Assembly (NCBI GenBank): GCA_004352715.1
Contig: SCFE01000062.1
Span: forward strand, 1,867,743 to 1,931,742
Direction: 5' to 3'
Source: Hofstenia miamia
Taxonomy: Eukaryota > Xenacoelomorpha > Acoela
Length of the DNA: 64,000 bases
A program made the position numbers and the translations under genes. The notes below the pieces were generated by a model, which ran no database searches, was not told where the DNA came from, and was given only the letters and a program-made list of their open reading frames with translations. Below are positions 47,095-59,588 of the stretch, in pieces (position 1 is the first letter of the stretch; the number at the start of each line of letters is the position of its first letter).

Positions 47095-49132
47095 GTACTA
47101 AAATGTAAATTCAAAGCAAAAGATTTTAAAACGTTTGTAATTGGGCTACACAATGTGTAACATCTAGGCGATATAAATACAATAACACAAAACTGATTTT
47201 AACAACACAGGGTTAAATTTAAACTACCACATCATTTATGCCCCTAGCTTATCGATTCCAACATTTTTGAATAATATCTTTTTTTGAATGACAGTTAATT
47301 AGTGCTTGCAGTGCAGCATTTCAAATTTATAAGTAGTTATAATTGTCTGATTATGATATTTCAGCAACGAAGTTCATTGCTCAAACCAAAAAAAGAATTA
47401 TTAAGTGCTTAAATAGCTAGGAAAACTTAAACTGCGCTCTGTAGATTAAGTTTTATTATTACTAGATATTGAAATTGTGTACACCAGAGGCAAAATATTA
47501 TCAAGGAGAAAGATGTAGCATTTCCAATAGAACTCAAACCCAAATACTTTATTGATTATCACATGATTATTTTTAGTAAACTTAAGAGCACTAAATATTA
47601 AAAATGTAAATTCTTAGACAATATCTTTGTGTTATAAACTAACCAAGATTGTACAATTACAATAGTGCGATTGTATTCTCTTTTTGAAAACTCTTGATGT
47701 ATTTCATCATTATGATTCATTACTTTAAAAACTGACGAAATTTCTAATTTGATGGGTCTGATTTGAAGAATATTCTTGCAATGTTTTATTTTATTGTCAT
47801 TGTAAATCCAGAGCTACCTAGGAGAAGTAAAGCTTCCTCTAAATGCCCGAGGATCCCAAAAGTTCGAATAGGTTGACGACATTGGCAAATTTGATAGATG
47901 AAACTTCTCTATTTGAGCATTGGCATTAACAGTGTTCCAATGGCAATAGTTTTTTACCAATTCAGTTTCGATTGAGGCCCATTCTATCGAAATATGCGTC
48001 TAAGTAACACTCAGCAGCACCAGGCAGATTATATTTGATTAATGTCTGGATATGTAATCATACTCTTTTAACTAAGGCCCTGGTGGCAATCTTACATTAA
48101 TGCATAATCATGCTTGAGGCCTTAAGATTCACAAAAAAGTTACCCTAAATCGAAATTCTTATATATTTTAAAATGATTAGCCAAACCTTCAACTCAATAT
48201 TCTGCTTTGAGAAGATAAGGCTTTAATTACTATATTTGTGTTATTCTTAGTAATGAAATAAAAAACGTTTATTTTATTTTGCATTAGACATTAACAAATA
48301 CATTTATAAATGAATTTTGAAGAGTTCTCAAGTTGGAGAACGAAATGAGTGCTAACTACTTTTTTAAAGTGCTTGTAAACGGTGAACATACATTGTGCTG
48401 TTTTATTGAACTTTTTGTGAAAATTTATTGAAGAGTATCATAAACCTTTAATATTCAAAGCAAGTATCACAAATGGCTAAATATAGAATTCTTGCAGCAA
48501 CAGTAAATTAGTGATGCAGTACTTTTAACACATCCAACTCAAAATCCGCTTCGATGCAATCTTAATTATTTATTACGGCAAAATAGAGGTGTTTTGGAAG
48601 GGGGCTCCGAAGGCTGAGGCCCCACCCGTTATTCAAAAACTCCAAATGGGACACAAACACACCTGCCCATTTTCATTCATTTTGAAAATTTTTGAATTTG
48701 TAAGAGTTATTGAATTTATGTAATGATTCACGTTCAAAACAGACAATGGTGACAAAAATTTAATGTCAATATTGTTTTTGGAAACACTTAAAAACTTATA
48801 TAAATTTGTTAAAATTTTGTAAATTTTAGTAAATGTACCACCAATATTTCTAAAATGTCTTACAAATTTGTAAATATGATATATTTTGATAAATTTACCT
48901 GGTGGTGTGGGGACTTCGGTACTGAATTCCTGCCCTGGGTCCCTACTGCGAGGATTACTATCAACATCATCACCAAAGAGTGACAATATCGATTTAGCAT
49001 GGGCCCGAACCCAAAACCCGATCAGAATATTAACCACCTCAATAGTGATTAAAAAAATAATTTTTGGATCAAAAAATCTCAGCTTTGATGTCAGTTCCCG
49101 CCCTCAGTGGTACTGAGCCAATACCCGAGCCC
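47095..49132. other. Intronic DNA, no gene seen
   Basis: 48780-48905 is a quasi-periodic stretch of TTTACAAATTT / TTTGTAAATTT words bounded by accacc and ggtggt. 48600-48625 holds a ggggctc...gaggcccc hairpin. From 48900 the G+C content rises, with words such as cccgaacccaaaacccg. Confidence 0.5.
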
Positions 49133-49158
49133 AGCCCGACCCGAAATCTGGTCGGGCT
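49133..49158. repeat. Perfect 9-bp GC-rich hairpin
   Basis: AGCCCGACC (49133-49141), 8-base loop, GGTCGGGCT (49150-49158). It follows a phrase acccgagcccagcccgacccg. Downstream is tattcagc, with no T-run, so it is not a classical terminator. Confidence 0.8.
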
Positions 49159-49545
49159 TATTCAGCTACCTGATGTCATTCTCGAATCATCACAAATGAA
49201 GTTGGCAGTAGATAATTAAGTAAAAGACCTACTGGTCATATGTTGGAAATACAACTGATATTTTATTTGGCATAGTTTTTGTAGCGTATTATAGTTAGAG
49301 CAATTAGTTGTTGTAAATTGAAAGTACGCATATGGACAAAACTAATATAATTAAAGCCGGTATGCGTATACATGAACCTCTTATGGATGGATGCAGGTAT
49401 TAGAAGTACCTCATCTGTACAGCCTTACTGAGCATTGATATCACAATCTTGTCCTCATCTATTCTCAATTATGTAGCATAGTATAACAGCCGCAGACATG
49501 GTTATTAGTCAGGGGTGTGCCCAGCTGTTTTCTGAGAAAGGGAAC

Positions 49546-49548
<3 letters not shown>

Positions 49549-49578
<30 letters not shown>

Positions 49579-49778
49579 NNNNNNNNNNNNNNNNNNNNNN
49601 NNNNNNNNNNNNNNNNNNNNNNNNNNNNNNNNNNNNNNNNNNNNNNNNNNNNNNNNNNNNNNNNNNNNNNNNNNNNNNNNNNNNNNNNNNNNNNNNNNNN
49701 NNNNNNNNNNNNNNNNNNNNNNNNNNNNNNNNNNNNNNNNNNNNNNNNNNNNNNNNNNNNNNNNNNNNNNNNNNNNNN

Positions 49779-49809
<31 letters not shown>
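49549..49809. other. (TA)n tract with 200-base N gap
   Basis: TA repeats, Ns at 49579-49778, TA repeats. The exact 200-base length suggests an estimated or default gap size. Confidence 0.95.
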
Positions 49810-49811
<2 letters not shown>

Positions 49812-51371
49812 ACATATTTGCATAGATATTCCTACATTTAGTTGATAAATTCATTATTCTGAAGATTTTAAGATTACTCAAGAAACATTATTAGGAAAAT
49901 TGAATAGTCTGCGCTTTTGACATGCTAGTTATAATAGAAAAGTTAATATTAAATAAAAGCCTAATTATTCAATTTGAGGTTTACTATTTCCTATATCTCT
50001 TCTTCTGTGCCATATTTTTCTAACTAAATTTCAAATTAGCAAACGGAATCGGTATAGGGAATATTTATGTTATAAATTATTAAAAGTAAATATTTTTCTC
50101 TACACTTATACAGCCAATTATAAGGGTGGCTAACACACTTATGTGCTCCGTGGTTCAGTAGGTGAAGGGAATGTCGAACACAGGCTGCCCTGTTAACTGA
50201 TCTTAGTTTCAGTAGAAAGCATTTTCTTTCTTTTGTGGTAGAATCATTTTTAGATATTACTTTACCTTTTACCGCTTAGTAAATCTAATCAAAAACGTAA
50301 GCCCAATCATTGTCAAGCTTTAATTATGCCCCTTAATTCCAATTCGGCACATTTTTATAACGCTTGTTAAGAAATTTTCTGGAATTTTGCAGCATTCTAG
50401 ACTAAAGTTGAGTGTTAGAAACTTCTAATAAAATCTGCTCACTGAAATCGAAAATTCTAAATTGGGTTTTTCAAGAGTATATATGTACAATTTCACAAGT
50501 CTGTTGAGGAAATTCACAAGTCTGTTGAGGAAATGTATAGCATTTACTAAAACTGTTGCGTAATAGAATAATTTTTTGAATGCAGTTGAATTTTTTCAAT
50601 AGCTCCATCTAGCCCCAGCTCACTGCAGATCCACCTTCCATTTCAACTCCTGTTAACAGAAGAAGGAGCAGGACTGGGGATCATTTCGTGCTGCCACAAA
50701 ATACCTTTTGTTACATTTTGTAACTTTCCATAATTTGAATTTAATACTTTACTTCTGTATTGTTTTTAGTAGAGGTGCAACGTAATTCACCATATTTTAC
50801 TACAAGTAAAAATACAGAAAATATGTTCAAATAATTTTCACTTTAGCAAAATATAATGTCATAAACATTTTATTCAAAATGGCAATATTTCCCATTGCTA
50901 GTGTAGGTCTTGGTAATTATTGGAATGAAATAATATATTAAAAATCAAGAAATTAACATGTTTTGTGCTGCATAAAAACCATACATAACACATTAAAACT
51001 TTTTTAAAAAAAATCATCGATATGATAAGACAACGAAAGATACGAAAAATATATGTTAAATGTTGCTAGTAATCATAATCACTGAGAGCAGATTTCGTTC
51101 TGTCTTAGATACCTTATGTAAAAACTGGGATCATGGCTTAATTTCTTTAGGCTTGACATCACAATAGATGTCTGACAGAAGATAACAATGTTGCGACATA
51201 AGGTTAATGTTATGCCTTTAATATACAAAAAAGTGAATTCAGTGATAGAAGAATAATATATTTTTTGGTCATCAAACTGTGCTCTACACTCTTCTAAGGA
51301 ATCCAATATATCAATCGTTTCCTATTATTGCAATAATTGTAATATCAATTAAATATTGCTTACAACTGCAG
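49810..51371. other. Intronic DNA, no gene seen
   Basis: It contains a perfect 21-base tandem duplication (ttcacaagtctgttgaggaaa, twice) at 50492-50533. At 50151-50162 TGGTTCAGTAGG resembles a tRNA A box without a clear B box. 50595-50690 is a less A+T-rich patch without a splice-bounded frame. Confidence 0.5.
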
Positions 51372-51390
51372 ATAGAATAGAACAAATGCN

Positions 51391-51422
<32 letters not shown>
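51391..51422. repeat. (TA)n microsatellite in duplication copy 1
   Basis: Pure TA run. The equivalent run in copy 2 is at 54213-54244. Confidence 0.95.
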
Positions 51423-51424
<2 letters not shown>

Positions 51425-51480
51425 CATGACTGTTATAGGCATACATTTCATGAGGAATGGAAGCATCTGTGCTCTGTTGA

Positions 51481-51497
51481 GGTGGGGAGGGGAGGGG
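51481..51497 (+). repeat. G-tract cluster, possible G-quadruplex
   Basis: GGTGGGGAGGGGAGGGG: one GG and three G4 tracts with single-base spacers, followed by a C4-containing stretch (gttgccccagttcccc) that could pair with it. It is repeated at 54303-54319. It is striking in an A+T-rich intron. Confidence 0.6.
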
Positions 51498-54051
51498 AAC
51501 GTTGCCCCAGTTCCCCATCTAGGTGCGCCTCTGTTGTTAGTATCTTATACTAAGAAAATCAAAATATGTTCCAGATTCGTGCTTTGGCAAAACGTTACCA
51601 CATTAGAATCCGCGATTGAAGTCTGCCACGATACATTTAAATTGCTTAGAACGTTGACTTAACTCAAGTGTTTGATCTTTTTATGTTTTTTATCTAGGCC
51701 CTTCTTTAAATTTGAAAAGTTGCATGATTGAATTACTAATTTTTTAGTAAATATCCCTAAAGTTATTTGTCTTCTGCTACTATATAAATGCCTTCTCTTA
51801 AAGTAGAAAATGTGTTATTAAAAATAACAACTACAAACTAGGCCAATGAAATCGAAGCCTTCAGTTAACATTTTCTGACATTATTTTCGTCTATTTTTTG
51901 CAATCACTATTTATAATAGGTTCGCGTTAATTGGATAAATTTATAGTTTATGTTTTTGAAGAATTGATGTTTTTCTCAAATATGGTGCCATTGTATAATT
52001 GAAACTATATTATAGAAAATATTAATGAAAACTAGAATATTGTGTAAATAATTTTCCATACAAGCCTACCCAACGTTTGAAAAGCTAACAGGGTTTACTA
52101 AATGTTAAATTATGACAAATTATATTTTAAATGAATTACCATGTACCATAATATAAAGTGTATTTTATTAATATTTGCGTAAAGACAGTACGAACTATTC
52201 GCTACAATACAGAGCATCAATATAATAATCTTTGAATTATCTCTGTAAGCTTCTGGATTTGATTGAAAAATACTTTTTAGGCATTCACCTAAGGATCTTT
52301 TTTGAACTTGGCCAAGCTATTCAAATGTATGAACTCTTCAAATGTGTTCTTATGAACACATATTCGAATGGAATGACATCAGGACGGTTGATAATGCACA
52401 ATCTTAAAGCTGTCCAAACACTATCCCTAGCCATATTAGCTAGAGAGTGCTGAATGAAAGTATTCAGTCTTTTCACAAAGGACATAGTTATAATGACATT
52501 ATAATTTACTAATTATTGGTATAAGACATAGGGGATAGCCTGTCTTAATAAATGGCTTTATATGCTTTTAATAAAGCTGTAATTTTTCAGGCTATTACAA
52601 TCGAAATGAACATTTGCCAATGAACTGCTTGCGTCAAGTTTTGAATAAATATTCAAAAAATACTAATTACTATTATAATATAAACGTTTTTGGAATAAAC
52701 ACCAGTTTCCGCAGACAATGCTTCTCACCTTGAAAGTGCATAAACCTCCAAGTCTAATACAATTGGTTAATATGTATTTATTAGCTAATGTTCTCTGAAA
52801 GTATGCATGAAATATATGAGTAGATGTTAGAGAATCTGCATAACAGTAAAATTCACTAAAATTAGCAACAAGAGTTATATTTATTCTATAAGTAGGAAGA
52901 TTTTTTCAAGTCAAAATATCATTGAAATTACAGTTCATGGGCATTTTTGCAATACGGTAATTGAGACCTAGTTTCCTCAAACAGTGCTTCCTCAAACAGT
53001 GCTTTTTGAAAGATATCTTAATGTCGAAAAATCTCGTTACATCAAGTTTATCCTTTGTAAACAATGTTATTAAAGACAAATTCCAATTTAATATTAACTA
53101 CTTTTCTGAGATGTCGAAGTCATAATCGTTAGTAAATTCCTTGTTCTTTGTTTGAAATAGCAGTTTCTTGCAGTGGCGACTCCAAATATTTTGAAATGTT
53201 TCAATTTTAAATTGATTTCTATGGCCTTTAAACACAAGTGAAATATTCAAAGTATAATTTCTATGCCAAAATTCCATACAAAGTATACTTAAATGCTATT
53301 TGTAACTAACAATTAGTTTTTTCCATGCACACTGCTGTTCTGGGATTTCAAAAATTATAAATTTTAGGCAAGATTAAGATGAGTGCAGTTGGCATCCCAT
53401 TGTATTTGGGTTAGGATTAAGGTACTTCCTGAAGGCTTCAAAACAAATATAAGCTAAATCTTCATTGTAATGTTTCAGGAACAAATTGAAAAAAATATTC
53501 CTCGAAATGTCATTGAGTGTTAGAAATGTCACCTCCTAAATGAAAAAGTTAAGATATTTATTTCTGATAGCCTAACTCTATAATTGCCTCTTGTGTGAAT
53601 GTAATTATACTCATATCAAAAAAAGCGAAAATTTTTTGTTTCAAAATTGTGTGTTTTTATCACTTTTACTTTAATTTGCCTAATGTTAATACAATAGAGC
53701 TTGATTCCTGCAGAACTCAAGGTGAAAATATAATTTTTGTTATACATTTTTAATAATAGCACGTGTTGAGGTTTAGAAATCTAAAGAAACTACTTACTGG
53801 ATATTTTCACAATATGCATGACAGAGCTTAGAATAGAGGTATTTGGAAAGTTTGATAAAAATTAGCACCTACATAATATCTAAAATCGTACTAGCTATAG
53901 AAATTGAACAGTAAAAAATAAAGTAAGAAGTCGACAAATTAGATAACTGCTAAGTACTAATTCCTAGCTAAGAGATTCCACAATATTGCACTACTCATAA
54001 GTTTTTATTAGCCTTTTGTAACATTCTGCTTGAAAATATTAATTGATTTAG

Positions 54052-54184
54052 AACTCCTGGAACAAACCATGGCTGTGACCCATATATAAAAGTGTTTTTG
54101 CTTCCTGACGATAGACGTTTCATGACAACTCGAATGAAGAAAAAAACCACGAATCCAGTATTTGACGAACAATTCTGCTTCATT
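54052..54184 (+). CDS. Synaptotagmin-like gene, C2A exon 2 (copy 1)
   Basis: Acceptor tattaattgatttag and donor ATT|GTAAGT enclose 133 bases: one base (A, completing AGA) plus 44 codons, exit phase 0. The protein reads TPGTNHGCDPYIKVFLLPDD, then RRFMTTRMKKKTTNPVFDEQ, then FCFI. This is the central C2A segment: the (S/C)DPYxKVxLLPD loop-1/strand-3 motif and the KTxNPVFxExFxF strand-4/5 motif. Of the loop-1 Ca2+ ligands in classical synaptotagmins, the DPY aspartate is kept, but the earlier one in LPxxD is replaced (LPSR). The phase joins exons 1 and 3 without a gap. This copy ends 9 bases before the N at 54193. Confidence 0.95.
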
Positions 54185-54211
54185 GTAAGTTCNATAGAAT
54201 AGAACAAATGC

Positions 54212-54246
<35 letters not shown>

Positions 54247-54302
54247 CATGACTGTTATAGGCATACATTTCATGAGGAATGGAAGCATCTGTGCTCTGTT
54301 GA

Positions 54303-54319
54303 GGTGGGGAGGGGAGGGG
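54303..54319 (+). repeat. G-tract cluster, copy 2
   Basis: Same GGTGGGGAGGGGAGGGG motif as at 51481-51497. Confidence 0.6.
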
Positions 54320-56931
54320 AACGTTGCCCCAGTTCCCCATCTAGGTGCGCCTCTGTTGTTAGTATCTTATACTAAGAAAATCAAAATATGTTCCAGATTC
54401 GTGCTTTGGCAAAACGTTACCACATTAGAATCCGCGATTGAAGTCTGCCACGATACATTTAAATTGCTTAGAACGTTGACTTAACTCAAGTGTTTGATCT
54501 TTTTATGTTTTTTATCTAGGCCCTTCTTTAAATGTGAAAATAGTTGCATGATTAAATTACTAATTTTGTAGTAAATATCCCTAAAGTTATTTGTCTTCTG
54601 CTACTATATAAATGCCTTCTCTTAAAGTAGAAAATGTGTTATTAAAAATAACAACTACAAACTAGGCCAATGAAATCGAAGCCTTCAGTTAACATTTTCT
54701 GACATTATTTTCGTCTATTTTTTGCAATCACTATTTATAATAGGTTCAACATTATTTTCGTCTATTTTTTGCAATCACTATTTATAATAGGTTCGCGTTA
54801 ATTGGATAAATTTATAGTTTATGTTTTTGAAGAATTGATGTTTTTCTCAAATATGGTTCCATTGTATAATTGAAACTATATTACAGAAAATATTAATGAA
54901 AACTAGAATATTGTGTAAATAATTTTCCATACAAGCCTAGCCAACGTTTGAAAAGCTAACAGGGTTTACTAAATGTTAAATTATGACAAATTATATTTTA
55001 AATGAATTACCATGTACCACGATATAAAGTGTATTTTATTAACATTTGCGTAAAGACAGTACGAACTATTCGCTACAATACAGAGCATCAATATAATAAT
55101 CTTTGAATTATCTCTCTAAGCTTCTGGATTTGATTGAAAAATACTTCTTAGGCATTCACCTAAGGATCTTTTTTGAACTTGGCCAAGCTATTCAAATGTA
55201 TGAACTCTTCAAATGTGTTCTTATGAACACTAAGTTCCATATTCGAATGGAATGACATCAGGACGGTTGATAATGCACAATCTTAAAGCTGTCCAAACAC
55301 TATCCCTAGCCATATTAGCTAGAGAGTGCTGAATGAAAGTATTCAGTCTTTTCACAAAGGACATATTTATAATGACATTATAATTTACTAATTATTGGTA
55401 TAAGACATAGGGGATAGCCTGTCTTAATAAATGGCTTTATATGCTTTTAATAAAGCTGTAATTTTTCAGGCTATTACAATCGAAATGAACATTTGCCAAT
55501 GAACTGCTTGCGTCAAGTTTTGAATAAATATTCAAAAAATACTAATTACTATTATAATATAAACGTTTTTGGAATAAACACCAGTTTCCGCAGACAATGC
55601 TTCTCACCTTGAAAGTGCATAAACCTCCAAGTCTAATACAATTGGTTAATATGTATTTACTAGCTAATGTTCTCTGAAAGTATGCATGAAATATTTGAGT
55701 AGATGTTAGAGGATCTGCATAACAGTAAAATTCACTAAAATTAGCAACAAGAGTTATATTTATTCTATAAGTAGGAAGATTTTTTCAAGTCAAAATATCA
55801 TTGAAATTACAGTTCATGGGCATTTTTGCAATACGGTAATTGAGACATAGTTTCCTCAAGACGTAGTTTCCTCAAACAGTGCTTTTTGAAAGATATCTTA
55901 ATGTCGAAAAATCTCGTTACATCAAGTTTATCCTTTGTAAACAATGTTATTAAAGACAAATTCCAATTTAATATTAACTACTTTTCTGAGATGTCGAAGT
56001 CATAATCGTTAGTAAATTCCTTGTTCTTTGTTTGAAATAGCAGTTTCTTGCAGTGGCGACTCCAAATATTTTGAAATGTTTCAATTTTAAATTGATTTCT
56101 ATGGCCTTTAAACACAAGTGAAATATTCAAAGTATAATTTCTATGCCAAAATTCCATACAAAGTATACTTAAATGCTATTTGTAACTAACAATTAGTTTT
56201 TTCCATGCACACTGCTGTTCTGGGATTTCAAAAATTATAAATTTTAGGCAAGATTAAGATGAGTGCAGTTGGCATCCCATTGTATTTGGGTTAGGATTAA
56301 GGTACTTCCTGAAGGCTTCAAAACAAATATAAGCTAAATCTTCATTGTAATGTTTCAGGAACAAATTGAAAAAAATATTCCTCGAAATGTCATTGAGTGT
56401 TAGAAATGTCACCTCCTAAATGAAAAAGTTAAGATATTTATTTCTGATAGCCTAACTCTATAATTGCCTCTTGTGTGAATGTAATTATACTCATATCAAA
56501 AAAAGCGAAAATTTTTTGTTTCAAAATTGTGTGTTTTTATCACTTTTACTTTAATTTGCCTAATGTTAATACAATAGAGCTTGATTCCTGCAGAACTCAA
56601 CGTGAAAATATAATTTTTGTTATACATTTTTAATAATAGCACGTGTTGAGGTTTAGAAATCTAAAGAAACTACCTATTGGATATTTTCACAATATGCATG
56701 ACAGAGATTAGAATAGAGGTATTTGGAAAGTTTGATAAAAATTAGCAGCTACATAATATCTAAAATCGTACTAGCTATAGAAATTGAACAGTAAAAAATA
56801 AAGTAAGAAGTCGACAAATTAGATAACTGCTAAGTACTAATTCCTAGCTAAGAGATTCCACAATATTGCACTACTCATAAGTTTTTATTAGCCTTTTGTA
56901 ACATTCTGCTTGAAAATATTAATTGATTTAG

Positions 56932-57064
56932 AACTCCTGGAACAAACCATGGCTGTGACCCATATATAAAAGTGTTTTTGCTTCCTGACGATAGACGTTT
57001 CATGACAACTCGAATGAAGAAAAAAACCACGAATCCAGTATTTGACGAACAATTCTGCTTCATT
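56932..57064 (+). CDS. Synaptotagmin-like gene, C2A exon 2 (copy 2)
   Basis: Same acceptor, donor and coding sequence as 54052-54184; I see no difference between the two exons. The exon enters in phase 2 and leaves in phase 0 (133 bases, not a multiple of 3). Splicing copy 1 to copy 2 would therefore shift the frame and destroy the domain. Only one copy can be used per transcript. Copy 2 continues into unique flanking sequence after the donor, making it the more secure of the two. Confidence 0.93.
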
Positions 57065-57072
57065 GTAAGTTC

Positions 57073-59550
57073 TTCTGCAATTTGCATTTAAAATGCATGA
57101 AGTGAAACATATTTTCGCAAAATGTAATTCTATGGAACTTAATTTAAAAAAATTTTCTACTAGGCATAGGGTTTGTGCTTGTGAGTTGAATTGAACTAGA
57201 GCATTTCACTATACATGTAGGTGATGAAAATTGCTTACACAATTTGTTCATATTGTATTTGTGGTACTCGGTAACTCACAGTAATCAAATTAACTGGTGT
57301 TTAATTGATTGAAACTTTAGTACATAGCGAGGGCAGAAAAACACAATTGTCTATATGAAATGAGATTGAAGTTTCGACTTTACACTAAGAATGGTTTCTT
57401 AGACATATTTTCAATTGCATGTAGAGTAAAAACTATTCAAGTTATCACGTAGACATTTGTAGCATACAAAGATGCACTTAATTCATTTTGGCCAAAACTG
57501 CACTTAAACATTTGTGGCTTGCACTCCTCGATATATACCGGTTAATTATAAAAATTATAATAATAAAATGCTTCAATTCTTGTAAAATATACATTATTGA
57601 GTACAATAAAAGAGGTATTTGCTTCTTTGTACATTTTTAGAGATGTGTAGGTATGTCACCATGTACAAAGAATCTACGTGCAGTTGGTATGCATGCATGC
57701 ATTTTTCCTAAGAAGTAAATTTTTTGTTGAGAAGTAAAAAAATTTTCTATTGCGTGTGAGCAGGTAGTGCTTACTAGTTACCAATAGCATATAGTAACGT
57801 ACATACACGTATTCTGCTTCACTAACATTAAATAAATGTTTATATGATTCGAGTTTACAGAAAGTTAAAAGAAATGTGGCCTGATCAATTCAATTAAAAA
57901 GAACCAATAAAATTGCAATATATAAAATTACGTAATGAATCATTGCGCATTGCCAATTAATTTTAGTTTTCCAGTACAATTAGAAGTAAGCGTAACATTA
58001 TTGATTGAATTTGTCACTTTCGTCATCCTTATCCATAATTAAATTTATTTTAAGTAAATTGACAAGATTTTCTACTCCCTTTGAAGGAATTTTCTCAAGG
58101 AAGGAAAATTTCATTGCTTTCTTTTCCCACTAAAAGTCATACAGTTGATGAAACTTCGTTTCAATTCTATGTAGAGCCATCATAATTATCTTTAACTCAA
58201 ATGAGTTAAAATTAAATGTATTGGAATTTAAATAGGAAACCAACAGATATTGCTCAGAGAAATACAGGAAAAAAAGTAAAACTCTATGCAAAAATGTTGT
58301 ATATTCTTACTTTACAAATTCGAGTTTATTCCTAAAAGACTTTCGAATGTATACTAATAATATTTTGGAACAAAATTTTCAAGCAGTAACTCTAAAGTAT
58401 TTGGCTGCCAAACTGAAACATTCTCCACATATCACAATAAATATATCCACAAGCACAGTACAATGACATCTTGATGCAGCCATTTAAGAAAAGCATTTAC
58501 TGAATCCATTCTAAGGCTTACATCAGATCCAAAAGTTATTTATTAGCAGGATGAGAAGTATCTAAATATGTTTCAATAAGGCTTGAGGAAATGTCAATTT
58601 GAGACCAGCCCTGCAGAATAACCAAATTCTAAGGGCGAAATGTACACTGTGCCTTTACCACAGATTGAAATTTGTTGGTCCTCTAGCAAAGACCAATGAA
58701 CTCTAAAGGCCAATTATGCGTTATACGTTGAATCAAGAGAAAGGTATTTTTGAAGATTTAGCCAGGTATGCGATGACGCTATTTATGTAATTCGTTTTTC
58801 AACATGTACCAAGGCAATACGCAAGATTTTTATCTGAAGATGATTTACAGTGCTGAAATTAAAGTAAGCATTGTATTAGATTAAAGTTTGTTTTGTTTCT
58901 TAGTTTCATTTTTAATAAAGTAATTGCTTTTTATATATTTTAAACTAAATGCCGTACGTTTTCATTTGAATGTGTTAAATTATAATTTGAATAGCTTATA
59001 TTTTAAATTGATTGCGCTAAGTTTTAAATTTAATGCAGTAATTTGAATGCGTTAGTTTTTAAATTGAACGGTAGAAGTGTAGTTTTATAGAAGCTAACTT
59101 TTACAAAAAGCTACAGTATTATTGTTTTTAATATAGTAAAACTGTTAGTAAAATTGTAAAATCTCTGCTACTAGTTACATAGTTCCAGCCCATTGGAGTA
59201 GATGGCCTCACGAAAATCTAGGTAATGATCAACAAATTTTAATAAATTGGTACTAATTAAGGATAAAATACAGCCTGTGTCGTAGCACAGCATGGCTTTG
59301 GTTATAGTGCAACAATCGTACCACATTTAATGGATTCACTTAGAATTGATAAAATATGTTTTGATCTTGTAGAACGTTAAAGTAGCACCAAGAATTGAGA
59401 ACGAGTTCATGTCAAAACGTGTATATGCAATTAGTATACCTGAATGCAGCTAAGTAAGGCCAAGTCGCACCTAAACATGCCTAATTAAATTATACCATTT
59501 TGTTGAAAGATGCTTTCAGATATATGTACATCTACAACTTATATGCAGAC

Positions 59551-59588
<38 letters not shown>

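Larger units (their letters stand above)
39648..54051 (+). other. Intron between C2A exons 1 and 2
   Basis: Begins GTAACT and ends aattgatttAG, about 14.4 kb. It would be about 17.3 kb if exon copy 56932-57064 is used. It contains several microsatellites, two N gaps, an inverted-repeat pair and most of the first copy of the tandem duplication. No other exon of compatible phase is needed, because exons 1 and 2 join exactly. Confidence 0.8.
51372..54192 (+). repeat. Large tandem duplication, copy 1
   Basis: Starts atagaatagaacaaatgc (with a single N at 51390 just after) and ends cattgtaagttc, then an N at 54193. It is near-identical to 54194-57072. Differences are sparse substitutions and a few indels, for example g/t, c/t and t/a changes and the small tandems described under copy 2. 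It contains one copy of C2A exon 2 at its 3' end. Confidence 0.97.
54194..57072 (+). repeat. Large tandem duplication, copy 2
   Basis: Near-identical to 51372-54192. Copy-2-specific changes are a 47-base internal tandem repeat near 54700-54795 (cgtctattttttgcaatcac unit), a 9-base insertion at about 55230, a rearranged cctcaa-tandem near 55855, and scattered single-base changes. Sequence continues past the repeat end (57073 on), so copy 2 is the one joined to downstream unique DNA, while copy 1 is the one joined to upstream DNA. Confidence 0.97.

Noticed and set aside
48633-49037. 134-codon minus-strand frame
   Set aside because: Arises from the quasi-periodic TTTACAAATTT stretch and a GC-rich simple-sequence island.
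51426-51662. 78-codon frame present in both duplication copies
   Set aside because: Identity between copies reflects the duplication, not selection. The frame crosses the G-tract repeat and has no motif.
52232-52453. 73-codon frame in duplication copy 1
   Set aside because: Interrupted in copy 2 by an indel, and no domain.
53995-57087. Minus-strand frames of 97, 110 and 70 codons over the duplicated segment
   Set aside because: They are the antisense of the well-supported plus-strand C2A exon 2, partly extended through a TA repeat.
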